Below, piece after piece: positions 44,005 to 52,287 of a DNA stretch of 64,000 bases. Position 1 is the stretch's first letter, and each line of letters begins with the position of its first letter. The stretch lies in the NCBI GenBank assembly GCA_016933055.1, contig JAFGBS010000009.1, positions 103,590 to 167,589 on the forward strand, given 5' to 3'. A program made the position numbers and the translations under genes. Under the pieces are notes generated by a model. The model ran no database searches. It had not been told where the DNA came from and saw only the letters and a program-made list of their open reading frames with translations. The DNA is from Promethearchaeota archaeon. GTDB taxonomy: Archaea > Asgardarchaeota > Lokiarchaeia > Sigyniarchaeales > Promethearchaeaceae.

Positions 44005-44568
44005 CTAATCCTTTATCATCCTTTTTCTTATATGAAAAAAGATCGCACTCAAAGTGAGAAAACTCACTCCACTCACCAGAAAAATGGAATATCCAGGAAT
44101 AAATGGAATAAAATACAATTCCATTATATGATTGGCTTCCAGAATATATGAATCCGGCCCATGATCAATCAGTACCACTTGAATATAATACAGAGCTACT
44201 GGATATTCTGGGTTACTAGGTGTGTAATTGATCATTGAGACCGGTCCTAGAGAATTGTCATAAGCCAGTGTAGTTCCAGTAACTGTATTGAATATCTCGG
44301 GATCATATCCCTCTCGGGAAATATAGCTCTGTTTTGGGCGTGTACTAAATAGAAATAGATCAAATTCCCCATCCGCAACGCTAGTCACATTGACTATGAG
44401 GGTGTCATTGATTTCTAATGAAACTACATACATTCGAAAATCGTAGGTTTGTAAAGGGAAAGAATCGGTATAATAATCTGTTCCGCCAGAAGCAAACACT
44501 ATCGAAGAAATCGAAGAAACTAATAAGAAACTAACCAGAATCATATAATTTAACTTATTTCGTTTCAT
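44005..44568 (-). CDS. Secreted membrane-anchored protein with PPC-like domain
   Basis: This 187-residue protein has an N-terminal signal peptide (about residues 8-27, ending IVFASGG). An extracellular beta-rich domain of about 120 residues includes LIVNVTSVADGEFDLFLFS and a later YYIQVVLIDHGPDSYIL, the outline of the bacterial prepeptidase C-terminal (PPC) beta-sandwich. A C-terminal membrane helix (about 155-178) with a basic RKRMIKD tail follows. It is probably anchored on the cell surface. Its binding partner is unknown. It stands alone, divergent from the SRP19 gene. Confidence 0.65.
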   Translation of the reverse strand: MKRNKLNYMILVSFLLVSSISSIVFASGGTDYYTDSFPLQTYDFRMYVVSLEINDTLIVNVTSVADGEFDLFLFSTRPKQSYISREGYDPEIFNTVTGTTLAYDNSLGPVSMINYTPSNPEYPVALYYIQVVLIDHGPDSYILEANHIMELYFIPFIPGYSIFLVSGVSFLTLSAIFFHIRKRMIKD

Positions 44569-44666
44569 ATCGAAGTCACATAAAACATGATTTTTACTGT
44601 AAAAAAATGTTTCTACCTAACGATAAGTTTTAGATTCATACATAATAGTATAGTGTAGGTGAACTT

Positions 44667-45002
44667 ATGAGGCGTAAAGGAAAACGAATTATATTTCCCG
44701 CATATTTTGATGTAAATCGATCTGTTCGACTAGGTCGACGTCTCCCCGTTTCAAAAGCTATTCCCTTACCCTCCATTCAGGAACTTGCTGAAGCTGCAGT
44801 GAGGTCAAATTACCAAGCAGATATTGATCCCAATGCAAAATATCCACGTACCTGGTCCGATCCTCCCGGGATGTTATTAATTGATACAACGGGTCAAAAA
44901 AAGGTCAAAGTGATGGAGAAACTTGCAGCTGAAATCGTGGTAATGCGTTTACATAAAAGAACTGAAGAAATTTCTAAAAAGAAGAAGAAAAAAAAGAAAT
45001 GA
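44667..45002 (+). CDS. srp19: Signal recognition particle 19-kDa protein
   Basis: SRP19 binds the tips of SRP RNA helices 6 and 8 and readies the particle for SRP54. The N-terminus RIIFPAYFDVNRSVRLGRRLP is the RNA-contacting signature found in archaea and eukaryotes, and the region around NYQADIDPNAKYPRTW matches the rest of the family. The protein ends in a run of eight lysines. AGGTGA precedes the ATG. It is the first of three or four same-strand genes (HypA next at 18 bases). Confidence 0.92.
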   Translation: MRRKGKRIIFPAYFDVNRSVRLGRRLPVSKAIPLPSIQELAEAAVRSNYQADIDPNAKYPRTWSDPPGMLLIDTTGQKKVKVMEKLAAEIVVMRLHKRTEEISKKKKKKKK

Positions 45003-45019
45003 ACTACGAATGACCTAAA

Positions 45020-45463
45020 ATGCATGAATTCGCTGTAGCTAATCAAATTTACCAATCCTCTCTTGAGACTGCTATTCATCATAAGGCAGCAAAAATACTA
45101 GAAATTAAGGTAGAGCTTGGGGACTTCACTTTGGTTGTAGAAGAACTCCTTATTTTTTCCTTTAACGTATTAAAAAAACAATCCCCCATAATAGAAGAAG
45201 CAGAATTGTATATCACCCGTTCTCCTGGAGAAATACTCTGCAATGATTGCAAAAAAACCAGTGAAATTTGGTTTAATGAAGAACAGGAAATATCAGAAGA
45301 AAACGCGGATGAATTGGACTTATTCACCCAAAAAGTACATCAAAGTAAGGATCTTCGATTGATGAGTGTAAACTTATTCAAATGTAGACATTGTAACAGC
45401 CGAAATACAGACCTCTTATCTGGCAAAGATATTGTAGTAAAAAACATAAAAGTGCAAGATTAG
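45020..45463 (+). CDS. hypA: Hydrogenase nickel-insertion protein HypA
   Basis: HypA delivers nickel to the active site of [NiFe] hydrogenases. The nickel site MHE (His2) is at the N-terminus, and the zinc ribbon has two Cys pairs, CNDC and CRHC. Between the pairs lies an insert of about 40 acidic residues, known from archaeal HypA proteins and absent in E. coli HypA. The length of 147 residues fits that. It starts 18 bases after srp19. It implies that the organism makes a [NiFe] hydrogenase, which is not in the window. Confidence 0.92.
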   Translation: MHEFAVANQIYQSSLETAIHHKAAKILEIKVELGDFTLVVEELLIFSFNVLKKQSPIIEEAELYITRSPGEILCNDCKKTSEIWFNEEQEISEENADELDLFTQKVHQSKDLRLMSVNLFKCRHCNSRNTDLLSGKDIVVKNIKVQD

Positions 45464-45513
45464 TTATGCTCAATAAGCAGAAAGATTATAGTAAATCTAC
45501 TAAAATTTAAAAT

Positions 45514-45783
45514 GTGAGCAAAATGCGAACTCGAAAAGATTTAGAAGAAATTGCAAAACAGCATGGATGGATACTTAATCCTAATGATCGAGTGGTAGAA
45601 GGAAATTTAAGAGTCCAAAATAAGAATTTTGAGAAATATGGGGAATATTATTGTCCATGCAAACCAGAAAAGATTGAAGAGAATATATGTAGACCTTGCA
45701 TAGATAGTCCCGAAGAAATTAAAGAGATGGGCCATTGCACGTGTAATTTATACTTTGATGCAAACTGGAAAGAGAATAATTAA
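45514..45783 (+). CDS. Ferredoxin-thioredoxin reductase catalytic chain-like protein
   Basis: This 89-residue protein matches the catalytic beta chain of ferredoxin:thioredoxin reductase, which passes ferredoxin electrons to a disulfide through a [4Fe-4S] cluster. The cysteine layout is YCPCK, then ICRPC, then GHCTC, very near the family's CPC...CPC...CHC pattern. The second motif is C-R-P-C rather than C-P-C, adding one residue. GTG 45514 is listed as start; ATG 45523 is equally possible. It follows hypA by 50 bases and may share its transcript. It would work with archaeal thioredoxin-like proteins. Confidence 0.85.
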   Translation: MSKMRTRKDLEEIAKQHGWILNPNDRVVEGNLRVQNKNFEKYGEYYCPCKPEKIEENICRPCIDSPEEIKEMGHCTCNLYFDANWKENN

Positions 45784-45962
45784 ACCGTTTTCTAAGTGGA
45801 TTTCCTATTTCTTTTCACTAGTAAACACGATTTTTGGAATTTAAGGGGAACCAAACGAATTTGGAAAAATACTAAATATATATCAACGCCGTACAGAAAA
45901 AAAAACGATAAATAGCAGGATGGATATAGCCTATATTAAAATCTTTGAACGGATGATTGTAA

Positions 45963-46673
45963 ATGGATCTTTTAATTATTATTCCGATAATAATCGCAAG
46001 TTTAACGCTATCAACGGTTTTAATGGCGCTATATGTACGTAAATACAATAGTTCTGAAGCCATTACGGCAATTTATGTAATTTATTTAGCTTTGAGTCAG
46101 ATTCTTGCATTGAAAGTGGCAGATTTCTATGGATTACCAGCCCCTGCTGCCGTTATAATTTTTCCATTCATTTTCCAATTAACAGATACGATGAACGAGC
46201 ACTTTGGGGTGAAATCAACTTACAAAATGATATTCATCGGTTTTATTACTCAAGTTTTGATGACCTTTTTTATCGCAATTGGAAATGTGTTAGATCCCAG
46301 TCCCTTTTGGGGGTTTGACAATTCTACTTGGGTAACATTATTTGGTCAACAATTTGGGATTATTGGAGCCAGTTGGATTGCTTTTCTGATTTCCAATTTC
46401 TTTGATTCCTGGTTTTATGCATGGATTAAACGGAAAACTGGTAGCAGGGCTCTCTGGGTTCGATCAGTTGTCACCGATATCCCGAGCTTGGCTATTGATA
46501 GTTGTATTTTCGTAACTCTTGCTTTTGGAGTGTTTACCACGACCCCGAATTGGGCTATGGTAGGTCCTACAATACTGGGACAATTAATTACAAAATGGAT
46601 CTTAGGGATTGTTGATACTCCATTTCTCTACTTAGATAGATGGATTGTAAATTACAAAAAAAAAGAAAAATAG
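45963..46673 (+). CDS. Queuosine-precursor transporter (YhhQ/QPTR family)
   Basis: This 236-residue membrane protein with about six helices belongs to the YhhQ/VUT family. Matching features are FPFIFQLTDTMNEHFG, where bacterial members read T-D-I-V-N-E, the segment GASWIAFLISNFFDSWFYAWIK, and the arginine-containing loop LWVRSVVTDIPSLAIDS. Members import queuine or preQ1; in archaea preQ0 scavenging could feed archaeosine. It is preceded by a TATATAT box near 45885. It converges with the EMC3-like gene 31 bases after its end. Confidence 0.82.
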   Translation: MDLLIIIPIIIASLTLSTVLMALYVRKYNSSEAITAIYVIYLALSQILALKVADFYGLPAPAAVIIFPFIFQLTDTMNEHFGVKSTYKMIFIGFITQVLMTFFIAIGNVLDPSPFWGFDNSTWVTLFGQQFGIIGASWIAFLISNFFDSWFYAWIKRKTGSRALWVRSVVTDIPSLAIDSCIFVTLAFGVFTTTPNWAMVGPTILGQLITKWILGIVDTPFLYLDRWIVNYKKKEK

Positions 46674-46704
46674 CCCAAATTTCATAGTTAAATTGAAGTA
46701 GATT

Positions 46705-47352
46705 TTATCTACTTCGTGCTTCTTTCCTATAAGCATCCATTTTACTTTGTTCAAAGATGTTACCCATTCCCCCCCCACTAACGGGTACCATTTTAAACAA
46801 CCTTTGGAGGATCATGCTAACAGTAAACGAACAAAGGAAGTAAAATGCTGTATAATTTATCCATCCCCAAGCCCCCCATTCTCCGGCTGCTAGCATCATG
46901 TTATTCAAGAAGTTTAATGGTATGGTTGATGGGTTCATGGGAGGTAATGCTATTGGAGGTTGGATCACCGATCCTCCGGTTCCAGAGACTCCAAAAAATC
47001 TTCGTATCAAAGTAAATATCAAAATCATAGGAAGGAATGTAATACATGTAGGTTTCAATCTTTCTAGAGACATTTTTTGTTGCATCTTCTGGATACTTTT
47101 GTCCCTTCTTTCCCATTTTACTACTTCTTTTTCATATTTTTTGGGACTCTCCTCCTGCAATTCATCCAACCGTTTTCTTTCTGCTTGATGATCTTTAATC
47201 CTTTGTTGCTTAACCAACATCGCTTTGGGATCAAGAAGTAGTTTATTTAAGCCTATGCTAATCAATGTAACGCATATACTAATGAAAAGTATAAAAAACA
47301 TTGCACCTGGTGGTACTCTTAGCCATTCTATAAATTCATTCCATGTAACCAT
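46705..47352 (-). CDS. DUF106/EMC3-TMCO1-like membrane insertase (Oxa1 superfamily)
   Basis: This is a 215-residue member of the Oxa1/YidC/GET1/EMC3 superfamily, in the DUF106 branch found in archaea. It has an N-terminal membrane helix (about 15-36), then a cytosolic coiled coil (DHQAERKRLDELQEESPKKYEKE). The core helix with TCITFLPMILIFTLIRRFFG follows, then two further helices and a short basic tail. In eukaryotes EMC3 and TMCO1 insert membrane proteins, TMCO1 in association with the Sec translocon. Here the gene lies 77 bases downstream of secY on the same strand, supporting a joint role in membrane insertion. Confidence 0.87.
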   Translation of the reverse strand: MVTWNEFIEWLRVPPGAMFFILFISICVTLISIGLNKLLLDPKAMLVKQQRIKDHQAERKRLDELQEESPKKYEKEVVKWERRDKSIQKMQQKMSLERLKPTCITFLPMILIFTLIRRFFGVSGTGGSVIQPPIALPPMNPSTIPLNFLNNMMLAAGEWGAWGWINYTAFYFLCSFTVSMILQRLFKMVPVSGGGMGNIFEQSKMDAYRKEARSR

Positions 47353-47429
47353 TATATTGACCTATGATAAATTCAATGCTACTAGTTATTACACAATAAG
47401 AGAAAATAAATAAAGTATAGGATCCTCAC

Positions 47430-48896
47430 CTATTTTCCAAGGAATCCGGAAAGCGTGGGGTATTGCTCTGACGCAGCTTCTTTAGCAATGGTTTCGGCGA
47501 AATTCTGCATAATACCCACCATTAATAGTAATCCTGTACCAGAACCTAACGCCCCCAAGAAATCCGCGGCAAAGCTTAGTGCAGCAACTATTATTCCATT
47601 AATTACGGTTAAGGCGGGAATATATCGTTCCAAGATTTTCTCAATGACTTTTTCAGAGGATCTAAAGCCATCAATCTGCATTTTGCTACCCAGTATCTGA
47701 CGCGCAATATCTCGAGGAGCTAAACCGGACACTTCTACCCAAATTTTCCCCAAAAGAATACACAATACCAGAAAGATTGCTAAATAGATGATCGAATGAA
47801 GCACTATAAAATCTCCCGCTTCCCCGTACACGATCGAACTGATTCCTTGGGGTGGGGTAAGATAATAGGCTAATCCTCTTATGGGACGCAGTTGATTACT
47901 ATCAGGCACTTCCACAAATACACCAATCAAATCCAGGAATGGATCGTTTCCATCACGGAACCTACTATTAGGTCCTGCAAGTAATTGTGCAAAAAATAAG
48001 ACATTTGCATACAATGCTTGCACCAAAATAACTGGAATGTTACTAACATACATCAATTTCATGGGATATTTTCCCTTGAAACCACTATACCCTTTGTAAG
48101 ATAAAGGGATTTCAATCCGCATGGATTCGAAATATACGACGACTAAAAATATGATTATTGTGGTAAACACTCCCAGCATACTGGGGAGACTATTCTCTCG
48201 AATAAACACCTCCCCCATCGTGATATCTTTCCTGCCAAGTAATGCCTCAAAAAACGCGATGATTGCTCCTCGACTTGGTGGATTATCACCGGATTGATCG
48301 GGGAAGAATGAAAACGCATTCCATAAAATCTGCCCGGCAACATTCGCCCCGATAAAAAGACTGACACCAGAACCGATTCCCCAGCCTTTTTGCAGCATTT
48401 CATCCATCATCATGATTATAATAGTAGCGAATAGTAACTGGAAAAATATTATGATCTGATTTGCCACTGGAATTCCCTCTCCGAACGCACCCCCGACTAA
48501 ATATGCAATAGCTTGGGCAATAGTCAGCAATACGGCCATTACTTTTTGTACGCCAGAAAATAATCCTCTCTCTACCGGATCACTCATATCTACATTAATG
48601 ATTTTACTCCCTACTAGCAATTGCATAACGAGACCGGCAGTAACTATTGGGCCTATTCCGAATTCAGTTAAACGTCCTCGTTGGGATGCTAGAATTACTC
48701 GCATCCAATAGAAATAATCTACTTGCTCTTCAATGTTAATCCCAAATAATGGTACATTAGACATTATCAGATAAATGACCAGAACAACTGCAGTCCAAAT
48801 CAGTTTCTCTTTGAATGAAACTTCTCTATCTGGTGCTTTAGCTTCCGGCATGAGACGGGTTATAGGTCTAAAGAGTCGAAGAAACTTACTTGGCAT
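47430..48896 (-). CDS. secY: Preprotein translocase subunit SecY (Sec61 alpha)
   Basis: This is the channel subunit of the translocon, with ten membrane helices. The N-terminal plug region GINIEEQVDYFYWMRVILASQRGRLTEFGIGPIVTAGLVMQLL is followed by WGIGSGVSLFIGANVAGQI. The cytosolic loop YKGYSGFKGKYPMKLMYVSNIPVILVQAL is the archaeal/eukaryotic signature. At 488 residues it fits archaeal SecY. It is the leading gene of a secY-EMC3-like pair. In most archaea secY follows the L15 ribosomal gene; here no ribosomal protein gene adjoins it. Confidence 0.96.
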   Translation of the reverse strand: MPSKFLRLFRPITRLMPEAKAPDREVSFKEKLIWTAVVLVIYLIMSNVPLFGINIEEQVDYFYWMRVILASQRGRLTEFGIGPIVTAGLVMQLLVGSKIINVDMSDPVERGLFSGVQKVMAVLLTIAQAIAYLVGGAFGEGIPVANQIIIFFQLLFATIIIMMMDEMLQKGWGIGSGVSLFIGANVAGQILWNAFSFFPDQSGDNPPSRGAIIAFFEALLGRKDITMGEVFIRENSLPSMLGVFTTIIIFLVVVYFESMRIEIPLSYKGYSGFKGKYPMKLMYVSNIPVILVQALYANVLFFAQLLAGPNSRFRDGNDPFLDLIGVFVEVPDSNQLRPIRGLAYYLTPPQGISSIVYGEAGDFIVLHSIIYLAIFLVLCILLGKIWVEVSGLAPRDIARQILGSKMQIDGFRSSEKVIEKILERYIPALTVINGIIVAALSFAADFLGALGSGTGLLLMVGIMQNFAETIAKEAASEQYPTLSGFLGK

Positions 48897-49080
48897 GCTG
48901 TATTTTACCTACTAGTTAATTTTCTTTTTAAGTTGACTTCCACATAACGGTCTAGATCAAATAGTCGTGTGGTGTGTTCAATTTATTTTTTTCGCTTAGC
49001 ATATCTGGTGCAATTCTTTACTTTTTTCCAAAAATTTGAAATTTCTCCGATAAATTACATCTAACATTGGACATAATTAA

Positions 49081-49186
49081 GGATCCGTTGCCCAGCCAGG
49101 AATCTAGTTTTTTCAAGAAAATTAGAATGGAATAAGGCACTGCCCTCCTAAGGCAGTGATCGCAGGTTCAAATCCTGCCGGATCCG
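49081..49186 (+). tRNA. tRNA-Arg (anticodon CCU) with an intron in the D-loop
   Basis: The tRNA body is clear: acceptor GGATCCG/CGGATCC, anticodon stem CTGCC/GGCAG with loop CTCCTAA (anticodon CCU), T-arm GCAGG-TTCAAAT-CCTGC, and discriminator G without encoded CCA. The D-arm is too long: between GCCCAGCCAGG and AATAAGGC or nearby lie about 29-30 extra bases. The insert forms a hairpin (CTAGTTTT pairs with AAAATTAG) and is flanked by similar AGGAAT/TGGAAT sequences. This fits a non-canonical archaeal intron in the D-loop; exact cut sites are ambiguous by 1-2 bases. It lies upstream of secY on the opposite strand. Confidence 0.87.
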
Positions 49187-49282
49187 CTAAATTATCTGAA
49201 TCTATTCACAATGATGCCAGATCTGTCTTGATTTCTCTCCTTGTCCAAAAAAAACCAATACTATGGTCAACGGACACAAAAG

Positions 49283-49912
49283 CTATTTGAGTTCATCTAA
49301 CCGGGACTTTAATTCTAACAAGTCCTTCCATAATTTATAAAATAGAACACTACTAGATATATTTGAATGTGCGGAGGTGGGTTGGTGCAGGTAAGTTCCT
49401 TCCAATTCTCGCTCTTTTTCCCATCGATCTCGTAGTTTCTTAAACTCTTCTTCTTCTGATTCATCTATAATTGTCTTTTCTTTTATGAAGATTTTGTATA
49501 ATTTTATCTTATCACTAATATCCTCAAGAAGTTTTGAATGTCTTCTCATTTGAGTGACAGTATCTGCGGGTGATTTGTTTTTAGTGAGCTGATGTAAAAG
49601 CCATTCCTGCTGAGTATCTTTTACATTATCTTTCTCATCTAATAATCCAAATTCCTTATATCGTGCGATTTTCTCCTCTCTTGAAGTATCAGTTGAAATG
49701 GTAAACATTCCTTTCGGAGCGTTTATAATAACTTTTGTAACCAACCGAATGTTCTGACCACAAGAGGGACAAGCAAAATGGTATCGTTTCCCATCTAAGA
49801 AATCTTGTGTTAGTGCAGGGTCCATCCATGATGTAATGGATGCATAATATACCACAGAAAATGATTCATCACATTTAGGACAACTTATCGTTCGTTTTTG
49901 CAACTGTGTCAT
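49283..49912 (-). CDS. CpXC-domain zinc-binding protein
   Basis: The N-terminal 85 residues form a CpXC domain. Two Cys pairs, CPKC and CPSC, flank a beta-rich core with DPALTQDFLDGKRYHF as in that family, suggesting a zinc ribbon of unknown function. The remaining 120 residues are helical and highly charged (EESEEEEFKKLRDRWEKERELEG-like composition). It is the last gene of a minus-strand run with SepSecS and an unknown 245-residue protein. A role in selenium or RNA metabolism is a guess from position alone. Confidence 0.7.
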   Translation of the reverse strand: MTQLQKRTISCPKCDESFSVVYYASITSWMDPALTQDFLDGKRYHFACPSCGQNIRLVTKVIINAPKGMFTISTDTSREEKIARYKEFGLLDEKDNVKDTQQEWLLHQLTKNKSPADTVTQMRRHSKLLEDISDKIKLYKIFIKEKTIIDESEEEEFKKLRDRWEKERELEGTYLHQPTSAHSNISSSVLFYKLWKDLLELKSRLDELK

Positions 49913-49954
49913 ATGGTAGAAAAACGGAAATTCGAGATAATAAAAATTATGTAT

Positions 49955-50692
49955 TTAATCGTCCTTTATGAATTCCGATTTATCCTTAAGTAATTCATCC
50001 TCAGCTGCAGTAAAGGATTTATCTATTCGCTTCATCAGCCAGTCTTTGATTTGAAGGAAGTTTTTTGTAAGCCCTTTAGCCTTTTCTATCGGAAAAGGTG
50101 CATCTTGATTCTCTTTAAAGGCCGTATTCATCCATTTCATTACGGCAAGCTCTACCACATTTGCGTTCTCAGCACTCCGAATTAATGGAATTAACGCACC
50201 TCGTTCACGAACTTCCCCGATACCGCCATAGACATTTCTAGCTAAATCTTTGTCCATAGCAAGATGGATCACCCTATCAATTTTTCGTTCTACTAAGATG
50301 GTTTTGGTTATCTGATTTTGGAGGTTTGCTGATCGTTTTTTGAAATCTTGACTGATTGTCTTCATTTTCTGTTCTATATCGTGAATCGCATTGAGTTTAC
50401 TTTCTTCCTCCGCATATAATGTAATCTCAACATTTCTTTCTGTTCCTACTATGTCAATAAAGACTTTTTCTGTAGGCGAATAGAATATGGCTTCATTCCC
50501 AACCTCTTCATCACCAGGTTGTATATGCACATAAACATTTCGGGTTGGTACGTTATTTGCGGCATGATAGGATAGTTCAAAAAGCGATTTTTTAGAAATA
50601 GAATCGTAAGGAATATGAATCGATTTATTTGCCCATTCTGTCTTGATCTTCTGAAAACGCTCTAACAACACGATAACATCAACTTTTTTCAA
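49955..50692 (-). CDS. Protein of unknown function between SepSecS and the CpXC gene
   Basis: I recognise no family in this 245-residue protein. The first 100 residues look alpha/beta (RNVYVHIQPGDEEVG, KVFIDIVGTERNVEITLYAEE). A long helix follows (HDIEQKMKTISQDFKKRSANLQNQITK), then a helical C-terminal domain with a short glycine turn VYGGIGEVRERG. No catalytic or metal motif is obvious. It lies 95 bases downstream of SepSecS and 42 bases upstream of the CpXC gene, all on one strand. Confidence 0.6.
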   Translation of the reverse strand: MKKVDVIVLLERFQKIKTEWANKSIHIPYDSISKKSLFELSYHAANNVPTRNVYVHIQPGDEEVGNEAIFYSPTEKVFIDIVGTERNVEITLYAEEESKLNAIHDIEQKMKTISQDFKKRSANLQNQITKTILVERKIDRVIHLAMDKDLARNVYGGIGEVRERGALIPLIRSAENANVVELAVMKWMNTAFKENQDAPFPIEKAKGLTKNFLQIKDWLMKRIDKSFTAAEDELLKDKSEFIKDD

Positions 50693-50787
50693 TAATACCC
50701 TTAGAGTAGATAACGTAATTCTTTCCTTAATGAATTGCTTTGTATTTTATCCTTTTATATTTGTCTTTTACCCTTCTTGATTCCTCG

Positions 50788-52236
50788 CTAAGAGAATTTT
50801 TGTTGCACTTGAAGGTATGCTTTTTTAAGATTGGAAATCGCACCTATTATATCCTCTCGACGGCTGCCAATTGCTGCATTCATGACGATATAAGGGTGAG
50901 GGTAGGATTGCGTTGACGGTCCGAAATCTTTAGTTTTTGGATTAACCACACGAGGTCCAGTAACTCGAAGATTATATAAGAACCCTCCTAGGGCTTCTAT
51001 TTGGGGGTAGGTTAGATTTTTTAATGACATCATGCATGCAATGGGATTATGGACATCTAATACCATTTCGTTCAATTGTATTGCAAGATTATTAAGTTCT
51101 AATTCTAATAAACTCCGGTTTTCTTCTTGTGCCTGTAATGCTTGTTGAAATCCATTTAAACCCAAGGAGAGCATGGAGACTACAAAATGGAGTATGGGTG
51201 CTGCATTTGCTCGGCCTGCATAAGCTTCGGATATTTTTCTTATGGTTTCTTTATTTGGACTGGCAATGATTGCTCCACCCACGGGAGTGAGGAAATTTTT
51301 ATCCGTACTTTGCACGATAGCATCCACTCGCCCTCCCCTCATCGCTTGCTCTATCATTTTCATAAAAGTGGTCGATTGTACTCCGTATCCGTTATTGATA
51401 ATGTGCGCGATATTGTGTTCCTTTGCGAGTTTTGCAATTTCTATGATATTATCTGGTGCACGGGGAGGGAAAAATGATGTGGTAGATAACACTCCAAAGG
51501 TCTTTTTCGTAATTCGATCTCTAATTACCTGGATTGGAATATAAACAGCATCAGTGCCATGAGTTTCAATGAATTTAATATAATCCTCAATATACTTATT
51601 TTTTTTAAGAGTTCGATAATTATCAAGTAAACTTTTTCCGTATATACTCTCTATTGTAACATTTTCTAATCCTGTTAATTCAATTGCTTTTCTAGGGGAG
51701 TTATGATCCATCCGAGGAAATATAAGTTGAGTTTTATTGGTGAGCTCGCTGAATTGGTGCAATATTCCTTTAATTGCTAACATTAGCGTCATCCCCGTTC
51801 CCATTGGAACTGTCATTGCACCTTGAAGGGATTTTAATCCGTGCTTTTTCAGGATATTTAGGGCAAAAGAATCTGATAAGGAATTTAGGATTGAGCCTCC
51901 AACTGCTTTTGGTTGAGCAGCTTTAAGATTTCCGCTCCTGCCAATCCCATGAATGAATCCTGCGGTGAGATCGTATAAAATTGGTGTAGATACTCTTGCC
52001 TCCCTTTCTCCGATTCTCATAGCTTGAGGATCATTATTCGAGTCAAGGTTCGCCAAAAACTCTAAAAAGAAACGGATTTGGGTATCTGACCACCCCTTTT
52101 CCGGAATAGTACGCTGAGTCAATACAATTTCCATAGGTTTTATAAAAGATTGAAGACCGACCATACCTCTTTGAACCATATTTGAGGCAATGGGGAAAGT
52201 TTCTAGCATTTCAAGAATTTTTTTACGATCCAGCAT
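50788..52236 (-). CDS. spcS: O-phosphoseryl-tRNA(Sec) selenium transferase (SepSecS)
   Basis: This PLP enzyme converts O-phosphoseryl-tRNA(Sec) to selenocysteinyl-tRNA(Sec) using selenophosphate, the last step of Sec synthesis in archaea and eukaryotes. Family hallmarks are GIGRSGNLKAAQPKAVGGS near residue 98, which binds phosphate and the tRNA acceptor end. The PLP lysine Lys313 sits in QSTDKNFLTPVGGAII, followed by GRANAAPILHF. The length of 482 residues is close to the eukaryotic enzyme. It pairs functionally with tRNA-Sec at 23915. PSTK, SelD and the Sec elongation factor are not in the window. It is in a run of four minus-strand genes. Confidence 0.95.
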   Translation of the reverse strand: MLDRKKILEMLETFPIASNMVQRGMVGLQSFIKPMEIVLTQRTIPEKGWSDTQIRFFLEFLANLDSNNDPQAMRIGEREARVSTPILYDLTAGFIHGIGRSGNLKAAQPKAVGGSILNSLSDSFALNILKKHGLKSLQGAMTVPMGTGMTLMLAIKGILHQFSELTNKTQLIFPRMDHNSPRKAIELTGLENVTIESIYGKSLLDNYRTLKKNKYIEDYIKFIETHGTDAVYIPIQVIRDRITKKTFGVLSTTSFFPPRAPDNIIEIAKLAKEHNIAHIINNGYGVQSTTFMKMIEQAMRGGRVDAIVQSTDKNFLTPVGGAIIASPNKETIRKISEAYAGRANAAPILHFVVSMLSLGLNGFQQALQAQEENRSLLELELNNLAIQLNEMVLDVHNPIACMMSLKNLTYPQIEALGGFLYNLRVTGPRVVNPKTKDFGPSTQSYPHPYIVMNAAIGSRREDIIGAISNLKKAYLQVQQKFS

Positions 52237-52287
52237 ATATTACTGTAAAAAGTGCGAAGAAATAAAAAATCAGTACATCAATTGAAA

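Noticed and set aside
44970..45002. Poly-lysine end of SRP19 as a frameshift artefact
   Set aside because: A basic C-terminal tail is plausible for SRP19, and the A-rich run keeps the frame to a clean stop before hypA.
46898..47188. 96-codon frame opposite the EMC3-like gene
   Set aside because: Antisense shadow of a well-supported membrane protein gene.
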